From Prosopocoilus inquinatus (taxonomy: Eukaryota; Arthropoda; Insecta; Coleoptera; Lucanidae): a stretch of 64,000 bases of DNA. This document shows, one piece after another, positions 11,346-21,440 of the stretch (positions within the stretch are counted from its first letter, which is position 1; each line of letters starts with the position of its first letter). The DNA lies in NCBI GenBank assembly GCA_036172665.1, contig CM069872.1, positions 58,452,101 to 58,516,100 of the forward strand. Reading direction: 5' to 3'. The notes beneath the pieces are model-generated. The model searched no databases and was not told where the DNA came from. It worked only from the letters and a program-made list of their open reading frames with translations. The position numbers and the translations under genes were made by a program.

Positions 11346-11459
11346 CTACGAGAAAAACAGGCCTGTGTTTGAAGTGGGGAGCAGCCCATTCATGAATTGG
11401 TTTCTGGTAGATTCGCTTCGTACTTCAAATACTTCAAAGCTGTTGATCTTCTTGCTTAT

Positions 11460-11780
11460 TCTTAAAACTGCCGCCATTTCGTAGAGATTGCCATGGAAAC
11501 CATGAAAACGATGGAAAGGATAGATAAGAGCTGCAACAAGTGAAAGAATGTCGCTTTTATATCCGATTTCTTCACCTCCTGATAAATTTAATTTATCAAC
11601 CAGGTAGTATCCCTTTGTATCGATAATGATTTCCTGGGATATTACATGGCAGATAAATTTATCAAGAGGTGAAAAAATCGGACTTAAGTCAAACAAAAGT
11701 GTTTTCAGCGACAATTCTTTTCTAAAGTCGTTAAAATCTTCGTCGTAAAATTCAATTTGTATTTTGAAATATGGCAAAGC
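11460..11780. repeat. Long foldback (inverted repeat) element
   Basis: Left arm 11562-11590 (TCCGATTTCTTCACCTCC then TGATAAATTTA) is the reverse complement of 11654-11682 with two mismatches. The inner stem continues: CCAGGTAGTATCCC (about 11599-11612) pairs with GGGATATTACATGG. Weaker pairing extends outward (GAAAGAATGTCGCT on the left with AGCGACAATTCTTTTC at about 11707). The hairpin therefore spans at least 120 nt and probably over 200. A 143-codon minus-strand frame coincides with it and is probably not a gene. Confidence 0.75.
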
Positions 11781-11869
11781 TCAGTTCTTTCGGCATGTCT
11801 TAAGAGTATCCCAATTTAAGATAGTTAATCTGGTGATTAATCAGTTAGTATACAAGCTGAATAGTTTGG

Positions 11870-13990
11870 ACAAACGGTCATTAGACAGCTGTTCACTCCA
11901 TGAACAATTAAACCTGGAGAAATAATTCAACTTTCTCTAGCTCTGTAGAACTGTAGTTCAGCATTCCGCGCCGTAGTAGATACAAAGAAGCGTTTCATCA
12001 ATAGTTGTTCAACTCTACTGTTCAACTCTGTTAATTACTGTGCAGAGGGAACAAAACTGGCTGCAGTTCAGCGGAATACAAACAGCGCCAAACTGGTTGA
12101 AGTAATCCAGAGTTCAGCTAAACGCAACTGGTTGTACTGGTTTGTTCAACCTCACAATCAGTTAAATTAAACTGAAGGAATAAAATTGGCTGTAGCTCAG
12201 CGAAATGCAGACAGATTTCAAAACGCCTGTTCAATCTACAGTTCTGCAGTACATGCAAATGTTTGAACACAGGAATCCAGACTACTTGAAATAGTTATTG
12301 TTCAACCTAAATTCCAAATGAACCCAACTTTGCTAAAGTAACAACTATTCAGTCCATAGTTCAGCTAAAAGGAAATATGCAATTAAATAACAAGTCAATT
12401 TGTCTGTTCAATGCAGAGTTTAGCTAAAACACAGCTGTTTGAACGGAGAGATTCAAAACGTCCATACAAGCTATAGTTCAGCAATGCATGCAAATAGTTA
12501 AACAGAGGAATCCAGACTGTTTGAAGCAATCTCTGTTCAACTTGCGTATATTTTAGCTGGATGCAAATGATTGAACAGGTGAACTCAATCTTGCTAAAGT
12601 AACAACTGTTCTGTCTATAGCTCAGCTAAAAGCAAACGCTTGGTTAGTTACTCGCTTACAGCTCAGCTAAATGCAAATATGGATCTAGTTGAATAACAGA
12701 ATTCAAATTGGTTGTTCAGCACAGAGTTTAGCTAAAACACAGCTGTTTGAACGGAGAGATTCAAAACGTCCATACAAGCTATAGTTCAGCAATGCATGCA
12801 AATAGTTAAACAGAGGAATCCAGACTGTTTGAAGCTGTCCATGTTCAACTTGCATGTATTTTAGCTGGATGCAAATGATTGAACAGGTGAACTCAATCTT
12901 GCTAAAGTAACAACGGTTCTGTCTATAGCTCAGCTAAAAGCAAACGCTTGGTTAGTTACTCGCTTACAGCTCAGCTAAATGCAAATATGGATCTAGTTGA
13001 ATAACAGAATTCAAATTGGTTGTTCAGCACAGAGTTTAGCTAAAACACAGCTGTTTGAACGGAGAGATTCAAAACGTCCATACAAGCTATAGTTCAGCAA
13101 TGCATGCAAATAGTTAAACAGAGGAATCCAGACTGTTTGAAGCAATCTCTGTTCAACTTGCGTATATTTTAGCTGGATGCAAATGATTGAACAGGTGAAC
13201 TCAATCTTGCTAAAGTAACAACTGTTCCGTCTATAGCTCAGCTAAAAGCAAACGCTTGGTTAGTTACTTGTTTACAGCTCAGCTAAATGCAAAGATGGAT
13301 CTAGTTGAATAACAGAATTCAAATTGGTTGTTCAGCACAGAGTTTAGCTAAAACACAGCTGTTTGAACGGAGAGATTCAAAACGTCCATACAAGCTATAG
13401 TTCAGCAATGCATGCAAATAGTTAAACAGAGGAATCCAGACTGTTTGAAGCTGTCCATGTTCAACTTGCATGTATTTTAGCTGGATGCAAATGATTGAAC
13501 AGGTGAACTCAATCTTGCTAAAGTAACAACGGTTCCGTCTATAGTTCAGCTAAAAGCAAACGCTTGGTTAGTTACTCGTTTATAGCTCAGCTAAATGCAA
13601 ATATGGACCTAGTTGAATAACAGAATTCAAATTGATTGTTCAGTTTAACTAGAGGCAACTGGTTGAAGGGGGAGATTCAAAAAACTTCTGTTCAAACCTA
13701 TAGTTCAGCAGAATATGCAAGTAGCTAAATAGAGGAATCCAAACTGTTTGAAGCAATCACTGTTCAACTTGTATGCATGTACATATTTTAGCTGGATGCA
13801 AATGGTTGAAGAGATTAACCCAATCTTGCTAAAGTAACAATTGTTCAGTCTATAGTTCAGCTTGGATAGTCTAGATTCTAGCTAGAATCTTTATTCGCCT
13901 ATATTTCAGCTAAGTGCAAATAGTTCAGTCTATAGTTCAGCTAAAAGCAATCGCTTGGATAGTCTAGAACCTTTATTCGCCTGCAGTTGC
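11870..13990. repeat. 308-bp tandem array with a 616-bp higher-order dimer
   Basis: TAGCTAAAACACAGCTGTTT starts at 12421, 12729, 13037 and 13345, exactly 308 bp apart. Copies 1 and 3 share GAAGCAATCTCTGTTCAACTT, while copies 2 and 4 share GAAGCTGTCCATGTTCAACTT, so the true period is a 616-bp A-B dimer present twice. Within each 308-bp unit a degenerate monomer of about 75-77 bp built on TATAGTTCAGCTAAA and GCAAAT recurs. The same monomer, strongly decayed, makes up both flanks (11870-12420 and 13640-13990). Confidence 0.92.
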
Positions 13991-14079
13991 CGATTGATTG
14001 ACAGCTAACAATCCATCTAATTAGTTTAATCTCAATCCCTCTGAGTTAGTGACATAAAATGAAATTAGTTTCGGTTTTC

Positions 14080-14420
14080 CGTACATTACAAGACTGTCTT
14101 GCTTGTGTAGCTTAGTTATAAGATCGACTACTGTCACCTGGAACGTGGAATTATTTGTATTCGTTTGTGTGTACCAAAAAGAGTGAGGAAAATCGAGTGA
14201 TGAAAGAGGATTGCTTGTCAACAAGAAAAATAAAATGAATTTTCCCTCGATGAAAACCGAGGCTGTAATCTTGGAAGTGGAAAATTTGCAAAGACGAATG
14301 AGCTCCACTTAATTCTGTAATGCGGTATCTGGCACAAAATTGTGATTATATTTAGTTGGTTGTAAGCTCGTGGTGTTTCCCATTCATTACAAGACTGTCT
14401 CGTTCGTGTGGCTTATAAGG
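14080..14420. repeat. Direct duplication 301 bp apart
   Basis: CATTACAAGACTGTCT at 14084 recurs at 14385. Both are followed by a similar stretch ending ATAAG then TCGACT. This is a pair of about 45-50 bp copies. Between and around them no gene is seen. Confidence 0.7.
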
Positions 14421-14629
14421 TCGACTGCATGATGTGCATACCGTACGATTAGCTGTCGTCGGATGGGATGCGGAACTCACGTGTGTTTGTATTATAGCAG
14501 TATACACGCAGAGCCAAAGGAAATGATGATTAAATTATTAATTGCGCGCGCGTGAGGGCACGTTCAGAAATCAGTCGATCAATCGAGTTGAATCCGAATC
14601 GAAATGAAAAATGCGTGGTGGTGGCAAAA

Positions 14630-14871
14630 GGGGGTGGGCACGTTCGGGCCGCGGTGACGTAACCTCCAGAAAGTCTACGTCTACTTTGTATGTATTATAA
14701 AAGAGATAAAACTAGTATGGTGGGATCGGCTTTTCGTCGTTCGCCGTCGGATTAGTTTAATACAGACCGCGGTAGCATTCGTGCTCTGCGTTCAGTTTCG
14801 TCTGGCGACGACGATCGCGCGATTACAGTGAAGGAAAGACAAGACAGAAAGAAAGAAAGAGGTCTTTAACC
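14630..14871 (+). promoter_or_regulatory. Promoter-like block upstream of the candidate host gene
   Basis: A GC-richer block holds GGTGACGTAACC (about 14653), a TATA box TATAAAAG at 14696-14703 and an arthropod initiator-like TTCAGTTT at 14791-14798. The TATA box would direct starts near 14726, whereas the initiator-like site is about 95 bp from it, so these may be two separate starts. It lies just before the short upstream ORF at 14872 and about 0.6-0.7 kb before the candidate coding exon at 15428. Inference from motifs and position only. Confidence 0.35.
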
Positions 14872-14958
14872 ATGGCACGTGCAGCGAACGCAACCCCCAA
14901 AAATACTTCTTCCTGCGACAGTGACAACAGTAGTGCCACAGGTTGCCGCCATCTTTAA
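14872..14958 (+). CDS. Short upstream ORF (28 aa) with strong start context
   Basis: The start ACCATGG matches the animal start-context consensus. The product is a 28-residue Ser/Asn/Ala-rich peptide with no recognised relatives, ending TAA at 14956-14958. It could be a uORF in a 5' leader. Alternatively it could be a first coding exon spliced at CACAG|GTTGCC (14942), but that donor is weak. If so, its leftover single base fits the phase of the 34733 candidate exon. Neither reading is proven. Confidence 0.25.
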   Translation: MARAANATPKNTSSCDSDNSSATGCRHL

Positions 14959-15343
14959 ATGATCCCGACGAAAAATAACCAACCAGAGCGCCCCGCCGCA
15001 ACTCTCTTGATTTATTTTGATGCATTTAAAATGCTGGAAACAGTACTTGGCTTGAACCCGACTCACACCGAAAGAAATTATTTTTAAACTTACGTTGGTG
15101 TGCTTTTGGTATTGATAGTCGCTTTAACACGTCATTTTAACGCAAAAATAAATTAGGCAGTAGTTGCAGGTCGTAAATTACCTTTTCTTTTTTTTTTTTT
15201 TTGAAAAATGTGACTGATTATCTGCCTGCAACATCATCAACATCATGCAATACAAATAAACAATTGGCAACGATAATAATTTAATCAATCGAAATTTCGA
15301 ACTTAATCAAAACATAAAAAAATAAATAAAATAATCAGCCGCC

Positions 15344-15388
15344 ATGTACTCTGGAGGTACCTACGTAAATCCGGGAGCGTCCCACTAA
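15344..15388 (+). CDS. Short upstream ORF (14 aa)
   Basis: GCCGCCATG is a perfect vertebrate-style start context. The ORF is 14 codons long and ends TAA 39 bases before the main candidate start. CAG directly before the leader (AATAATCAG|CCGCC) could be a splice acceptor. It is best read as a translation-damping uORF if the gene at 15428 is real. Confidence 0.25.
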   Translation: MYSGGTYVNPGASH

Positions 15389-15427
15389 ATGGTGCGTTAC
15401 GTTTCGAGATAAATTTAAAGGTACACA

Positions 15428-15744
15428 ATGGATAGTGTTATTATGACGTCACCAGGTAACGGTACGCGATTAAGATCGCGACTGCGTAACGCAGCCAGCA
15501 ATTTTTTGGCGCGAAATTCAAGGGCCCGACAAATAAACAATAAGAACCACGCGATTAACCACAGAAACAACCGCAACGTTTCCTCCAGGTCTCACACGCT
15601 GAGACAACACACCAAACAAATCAACAACTACAATCAGAACATCAACGACAGTTCTTGTGTTATCATCAACAACAATGAGGAGGACGCTTCCACTTTCAAA
15701 AACATCAACAACCTAAACGGCGAAAAAGGATCGTCGTTCACGAG
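15428..15744 (+). CDS. Candidate host gene, first coding exon (Asn/Arg-rich, unknown protein)
   Basis: The frame starts at ATG 15428 in good context (A at -3, G at +4), with an in-frame TAA upstream at 15416-15418. It stays open for 105 codons plus two bases and then meets a clean donor, ACGAG|GTAAGC, at 15744/15745. The peptide is basic at the start (RLRSRLRNAASNFLARNSRA) and then strongly Asn-rich (INNYNQNIND), ending acidic and Ser-rich. Such composition is common in the disordered N-termini of insect transcriptional regulators, but no domain is visible and I do not recognise the protein. The promoter-like block and uORFs upstream support a real 5' end. It leaves phase 2, so any next exon must supply one base first. 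The nearest compatible acceptor is at 15989; another candidate is at 23737. Confidence 0.45.
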
Positions 15745-15988
15745 GTAAGCGCAAAGTTTCGCCCTTTATTATTTTTTTTTTATTTGCCGGTCGTAACATG
15801 TTTGTTGTAAGCTTAAACAAATAAACCCGGGCGCTAAATAACACAATAATTAATTAATATTTACATGTCAAATACAACCTTGGTCGTAGATTAAGATTGT
15901 TTATCTCTCTCTCTCTCGGACGTTCTTTGCAAGTTACTTACTTCTCCTTCGGGAAAATTTTTCATGGACCGTCTCCAACAATTTCAAG

Positions 15989-16118
15989 ATTGTTAAACTC
16001 TTACATTAAACAATTTCGAATTAACTTCGCGCACAAATCGCGCAAAATAACATCAAATCGGAGATCACGCCAAACAAACCAAATCAAAATTAATAACGGG
16101 AATCAACAACAGACCTAA
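15989..16118 (+). CDS. Candidate terminal exon continuing the 15428 frame
   Basis: An acceptor ACAATTTCAAG|A ends at 15988. The single A completes an Arg codon with the AG left by the exon at 15428, then 42 codons follow to TAA at 16116-16118. The peptide (for example ITSNRRSRQTNQIKINNG) has the same Arg/Asn/Gln bias as the first exon. Together they would encode about 148 residues across a 244-base intron that contains a CTCTCT tract. The evidence is phase and composition only, and the first exon may instead splice to a distant exon. Confidence 0.3.
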
Positions 16119-16139
16119 CAAGGCAATTAAAAATTAATA

Positions 16140-16700
16140 GAATTAAGGATTAAATATTTTTTTTTATACTTAGTTTGAATACCTGAAAATTTGAATTAAT
16201 ACAAAAAAAATAATTACAGTTAAATTAATTAAATTAATACAATACAATTAAGTTAATATAATACCATTAAATTAATACAATACAATTAAATTAATACAAC
16301 ACAACTAAATTACTATAATACAGTACAATTAAATTAAATTAATAAAATACAAAATACAATACAATTAAAGTAACTAATTTAATTTTTAATTTTAATTAAA
16401 TTAATACTATATAATTAAATGAATACAATACAATTAAATTAATGCAATACAATTTAATTAATACAATACAATTTAATTAATATAATACAATTTAATTAAT
16501 AAAATACAAAATACAATACATTTAAACTAATTAATTTTTTATTGGATTTAATGGATTTTAATTAAATTAATACTATGCAATTAAATTAATACAATACAAC
16601 TAAATTAATGTAATACAACACAAATAAATTAATTTAATACCAAATACAATACAATTAGACTAATTAATTTTTTAATGGAACTAGATAAATACTTGAATGA
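16140..16700. repeat. AT-rich minisatellite (about 20-bp AATTAAATTAATACAATAC type)
   Basis: Imperfect copies of TTAATACAATACAATTAAA are repeated from about 16195 to 16680. They continue more loosely to 17300 among single-copy stretches. Confidence 0.8.
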
Positions 16701-16960
16701 GTACAAACTAAGTTAAATTAATAATTGAAATGAACAATTCTCTCCCGTTAGGGCAATAGGGTTAAAAATTAATAGAATTACGAATTGAATTGAATTTAAT
16801 GAAATGCGGGGGTCGTTTGCACAAGTACAAACCAAATTAAATTAATTATAATAGAATCCAACGGCAGTCCTCAACATGAGGGCGATTAAGAATTTGAATA
16901 GAATTAAATTTACGTATTTAATTCTTTTTAAACGAAAGGCGAATGCGTGTTTGAATAAGT

Positions 16961-17080
16961 ACAGTCGCGATCAAACGAATCGAGACCGATTGACAGTTTC
17001 GTAACCCTTATATTGCCAGCGTCAATAAGAACGCAGTTAGCAAGCAGCGCGGTCTCGATTCAGATGATCGCGACCGTACA
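16961..17080. mobile_element. Small inverted-repeat element (MITE-like)
   Basis: The left end GTACAGTCGCGATCA...AATCGAGACCG (16960-16987) is inverted at the right end as CGGTCTCGATT...GATCGCGACCGTAC (about 17050-17078), with only a few mismatches over about 27 bp. Total length is about 120 bp. TA-containing ends would suit a mariner-type origin, but the superfamily is not settled. Confidence 0.65.
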
Positions 17081-17395
17081 CCTCAATAGAGCAATAATTA
17101 AAAATTAACAGAATTAAGAATTGAATTGAATTTAATAAAAATGCGATGGGATTACTTAATATTTCGAACCGGTGCAAACTAAATTAATTAATTAATTAAT
17201 AATAGTGGTAGAAATCGGCAATGGTTCCAACAATGGGATTATTAAAAATTTGCAGAATTAAGAATTAAATTTAATTTAATGAAGTGAGATCTTTTATTTA
17301 ATTGAACAAATTAATTTTTCATCAGAAACAGGGTGATTCGAGCTTGCAGGTGTTTTTATTTTATTTTTTTGTTTTAAAACGCATTGACGCTTCAG
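17081..17395. other. No gene seen; AT-rich
   Basis: AATTAA-rich sequence continuing the decayed minisatellite. A TTTTATTTTATTTTTTTG run lies just before the RT fragment. Confidence 0.4.
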
Positions 17396-17466
17396 GTCCT
17401 GTGCTTTCTGAAATCATTAATCACGTATAGAAGGTCCTAGGCACGGATCCCTGCGGCACACCGTAA
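17396..17466 (-). pseudogene. Non-LTR retrotransposon reverse-transcriptase fragment (dead)
   Basis: The minus strand reads GVPQGSV, the conserved RT motif, after which the frame is broken. After a base shift it resumes with LYVINDF, which matches the LYINDF-type motif that follows in LINE reverse transcriptases. Only about 70 bp is recognisable. It lacks the FADD active site and is frameshifted, so it is a relic. Confidence 0.75.
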
Positions 17467-18660
17467 AAATCGATCTTTTTTGGCGGGGAGGATTTTTATT
17501 TCTTGTTTTCAGCCGACCGTCAAAAGTACGGGATTTCTGACAGGCCCCATGTCTGTCAGCTTTATAGAAAGTTGTTGATGACGGGCTTTATACTACGTAC
17601 CTTTAAGTTGGATGAAAATCGTTTTGATTGTTCTAATTGTACCTGTCTTATATTCATAAGTCGGCGATTCTAATTCCATAAGGAAATATACAGCTTGTTA
17701 CTGATATACAGGTTGTGTCATATATTATTGGTCACAGGCAGCATACTTCTGTCATTGTCGGGAGCGTCTTTAAGATTATCTTCTTTCCTTATTCCGCTAC
17801 TGGAAGTAACTGACGCAACCGGTACGTACATACGTCACTCCTTTCTTACTCCATCCTTTCATCTCGGCAAAAACCTTTCATTTTTTTTTTTTTAAATTAA
17901 AGTTACCTGCTTGCATTTGTTATTAATTAAAGAAAAATGTGCGCTTCTCACCTCTAAAAATTAATAATTTCGTATTTCCGTTTACCAGTAGTAACCGTAA
18001 ACGCGGTTGTAGGATGTTAGTCGGTGTACTTACATACATATACAAGTGACGTAATCTGGATTTTTAATTCCTGCGTTAACGGGATATCGTAGGAATCCTC
18101 GCGCGAACGTTGTGTTTACGTATACCATACGTCGTCGTTTACTACATAAAGCAGGCAAAAAAGCAGGAACGTACGCACGGCGAAATTACGCTTTTTACGT
18201 CTGGCACAAGTTTATTTCCTTGTTCCGTCCCTGCAATAATCACTTGCCTCTCCTCCAATTATTCTTTCTTTGCTCTGGCTTTCCGAAAAGGCCGTAGTGC
18301 CTTGTTTCTCCTCCTCTCCTGAACCGATGAGTTATAAACTTTTGTTGAATGAAAATTTTTTAGCCGGATTTAGTGGAACTCCTCGGTTATTTTTAGTTGC
18401 GTGTAAATTCTTAGCTGGTGTGTAAGAGACTTCGCTGTATTGTGTGGATTCCCTTAACGTATTATTCGATTCTGGAAAACGAGGCTTTGACATGCATACG
18501 GAAAGTTCTGGCATTATACAGCCCGTTACTTAACGTTACGTACTTACTTTAATGAACCATTTTAAATCTCGAAAAGTTAGTTTTATACAATAATGCTTGG
18601 TTTTCGATGTACAGGCTGTTAAAATAAAGAAAAATTTATTTGCAAAGCCCAGAAGAGTTT
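17467..18660. other. No gene seen; single-copy
   Basis: Short frames of 60-76 codons occur on both strands without any known motif. T-rich runs occur near 17880. Nothing else was recognised. Confidence 0.35.
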
Positions 18661-20250
18661 TAAATATCAATACGTATATGAAAAAATATCGATGATAATA
18701 AAGATATATGAATAAATATCGATAAATATGGATATATTTCGATAATAAAGAAATAGTATATTGCTAGAGGACGTGAGAAAAAGTTTTTTTCTTTTTAATT
18801 TGCCGGTGTTATCGGTAAAATTGGTATATGGACAACATATACGTATAGATAACATAGATATATGGATAAAATCGATATTATCAACAATGACCCGCAAGGC
18901 GACTTACTTAAAATGTGTTCTTTTTAATTTACTCCAGTATTGCAGATACAATTGATCATATAGATATGTGGATAATCAAATATCATGATATAGTTATACG
19001 GATAAATCGATGAGTATTAAAACTTCCATAAGATCAACTTAATATCGCCAATTGGAATGGATAATATCATCAAATACCGACAAAGTGACTCGATTAAAAT
19101 GTGTTTTTTCTTTTTTAAAATTGACATACAGATATGTGGCTAAATAAATATCATGATATAGTTATACGAATAAATCGATAAATATTTAAGCTTCCATAAA
19201 ATCAACTCAATATCATCGAAGGGATGGATAAAATCGTTAATGTCATCAAAAACCATCAAAGCGACTCGGTTAAAATGTGTTTTCTTTTAAATTTGCTCAG
19301 TATCACAGTAAAAATTGACGTATGGATATGTGGATAAATAAATATCACGATATGGTTATATGGATAAATCAATGAGTATTAAAACTTCCATAAAATCAAC
19401 TTAATAATCGCCGATTGGAATGGATAATATCATCAAAAACCGTTAAAGCGACTCGATTAAAATGTGTTATCTTTTAAATTTGCTACAGTATCACAGATAA
19501 AATTGACGTATGGATATGTGGATAAATAAATATCACGATATATTTACGCGGATAAATTGATCTTGAATTGAATTTCCATGAAATCAATTTAATGTCGTCG
19601 AAGGGGTGCAATTGAATACTGTATTACCATAATATCCATAAAATATAAGATATATGACTTAATCCCGTTAGTATAAATATGCGATTAAATATTGATAATA
19701 TAGATGTATGGATAAATTTGGATGACAACGACCAATACCGCTCAGGAGGACTTGATTAAAATGAAACAGACATGATTGTTTGTTCTTACATATTTTGCAA
19801 CCGTATTAACGTTAGAATTGCTATACGGATAAATATCAATAATATAAATCCATGGATAATCATAGATATACGTATAAATAATGATAAAATCGACAAAGCC
19901 CGTCAAGAGGACTTGATTAAAATATTTTTTTAAGCTTGACTTGAAGATATACGAATAAATAAATAAATATATCAAAGACGTAGATAACTATTAACACTTT
20001 GATGATATCGTCGAATATCATCAAACGATCACAATTCAAAAGTTTTTTAAAATATATGTTGTAATATCTCGTCGACTTAAATTGATATACGGATATATAA
20101 TATCAATAAAATAAATATATGCATAAATATAGATAATATAGATATCGATTACGTCAGCAATCAAGAGGACTTGATTAAAATGCTCTTTTTTTAATTGCCG
20201 CATTATTATTGAAATTGATAAAATTGACGTATAGATATACCAGAAACCCA
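18660..20250. repeat. Diverged AT-rich tandem array, unit about 176-187 bp
   Basis: The anchor GACTCGATTAAAATGTGTT (or GACTTGATTAAAAT) occurs at 18901, 19087, 19263, 19450, 19749, 19910 and 20168. Between anchors runs of GATAAATATC, ATATGGATAAAT and similar occur. The first four units are regular (176-187 bp). The later ones are stretched or shortened (161-299 bp). Small minus-strand frames are repeat translations. Confidence 0.8.
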
Positions 20251-20315
20251 AAAAAAAAAATTACTCTTAGACTTTCTTACTTCATGCACCAATGCAATAT
20301 TTGAAAGATTTACTC

Positions 20316-20392
20316 CTTCAATTGTTGATATACATAAAATGCAAACAATAACGGTCCTAGAATAGAACCTTGTGGTACACCACACCGGATTT
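20316..20392 (-). pseudogene. Non-LTR retrotransposon reverse-transcriptase fragment
   Basis: The minus strand encodes GVPQGSILGPLLFAFY, the classical LINE reverse-transcriptase palm motif. This is followed after a shift by an INNL-like remnant of the INDL motif. It stops soon after, and no FADD motif or longer RT was found, so this is a truncated dead copy. A second, separate RT relic lies at 17396-17466 on the same strand. Confidence 0.85.
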
Positions 20393-20449
20393 AACTGCTC
20401 GCGCTTTCTTTTTTTTTACTAATTTTCGCCTTGTACCTACATACATTTT

Positions 20450-20890
20450 ATTACTAATACGCCTGAAAGTAACGAGCGATACGACGCTTTGAAAGTCGAT
20501 AACGATAACAACGAGTATGTGTACTTATACTGTACGTATTTGCATTCTCCTATCTCTATCTGCTGTTGTTCGAAGTTTTATTTATAACGAATCCCCGATA
20601 AGGTGCGCTTACATCAGTGAGTATAAATAAATGAGTAATAGCGTCGCCGTCCGTCCTCCGAATTCGATCGGCATTGTTTTCGTGTCCGCTCGCCGCGCCG
20701 CCCGCCGATCAAATAATAACGTCGTTATTAAACCTTCCGCGTTAATTATTTGAATGGCATAGGAAATATCACGCCGCTAAGTATGATTGACGGCCGCTGT
20801 TAACCGCGATTTAAACAGCTCTTTGGCTCTTCTGTATTTGCCCGTTCCAGCTGAGCTGAATTAATTGCTTTCTTCTTCTTTTACAAACAC
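20450..20890. promoter_or_regulatory. Candidate conserved non-coding / enhancer block
   Basis: This is a GC-richer, non-repetitive island (including GCTCGCCGCGCCGCCCGCC near 20690) flanked by AT-rich arrays. It has homeodomain-like TTAATTATTTGAATGG and E-box-like CAGCTGAGCTG sites and no useful frame. It resembles a cis-regulatory module. No direct proof. Confidence 0.3.
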
Positions 20891-21440
20891 GCCAGCCAGT
20901 TGTTAATCTGTGACCAGCTCACTTTACTACTTACAACATACTTTTTGCAACGTTGCTTTCACCCCCCATTTGATAAGACACTTACTGTATATATCTTAAT
21001 TAATCCTTACAATAGCTAAAGCAATTGTGTACTCTTTGTTTAGATTGCAAAAGTATATGTCGTAATACAAAAAGGCAGCATGTTGTATATACTATAATAA
21101 GAAAGAAGATTTAATTTAGTATTTTAATGAAAAAAAAAAAAATTAATGATTAGAAGAGATCTTGACATCGCCAAATGAATTTTCCTAGAAGAAAACTTCA
21201 TTATTTCATAGAAAGTTATGCAACTTAAAAAAGTAATACTTACCTCGAGTTGGTTAACCTTGGAAAAAATATTATATCCTGGCTTGGACGATTAGTATCT
21301 TATACTATACCGGGCGTCTCAACAGTTTGTTGTCGGGCGCAAGTATCTCGATTACTACGTTGAAGGTAGATTAGTTCTTTCCTTAGTACGTTTATCAGAT
21401 TATTTTCAATAAGTTTACTGCGTGTAATACTAATTATTTT
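20891..21440. other. No gene seen
   Basis: AT-rich single-copy sequence leading into the satellite. Nothing recognised. Confidence 0.35.

Noticed and set aside
11346..11777. 143-codon minus-strand frame
   Set aside because: It coincides with a long inverted repeat, so the openness is better explained by that element.
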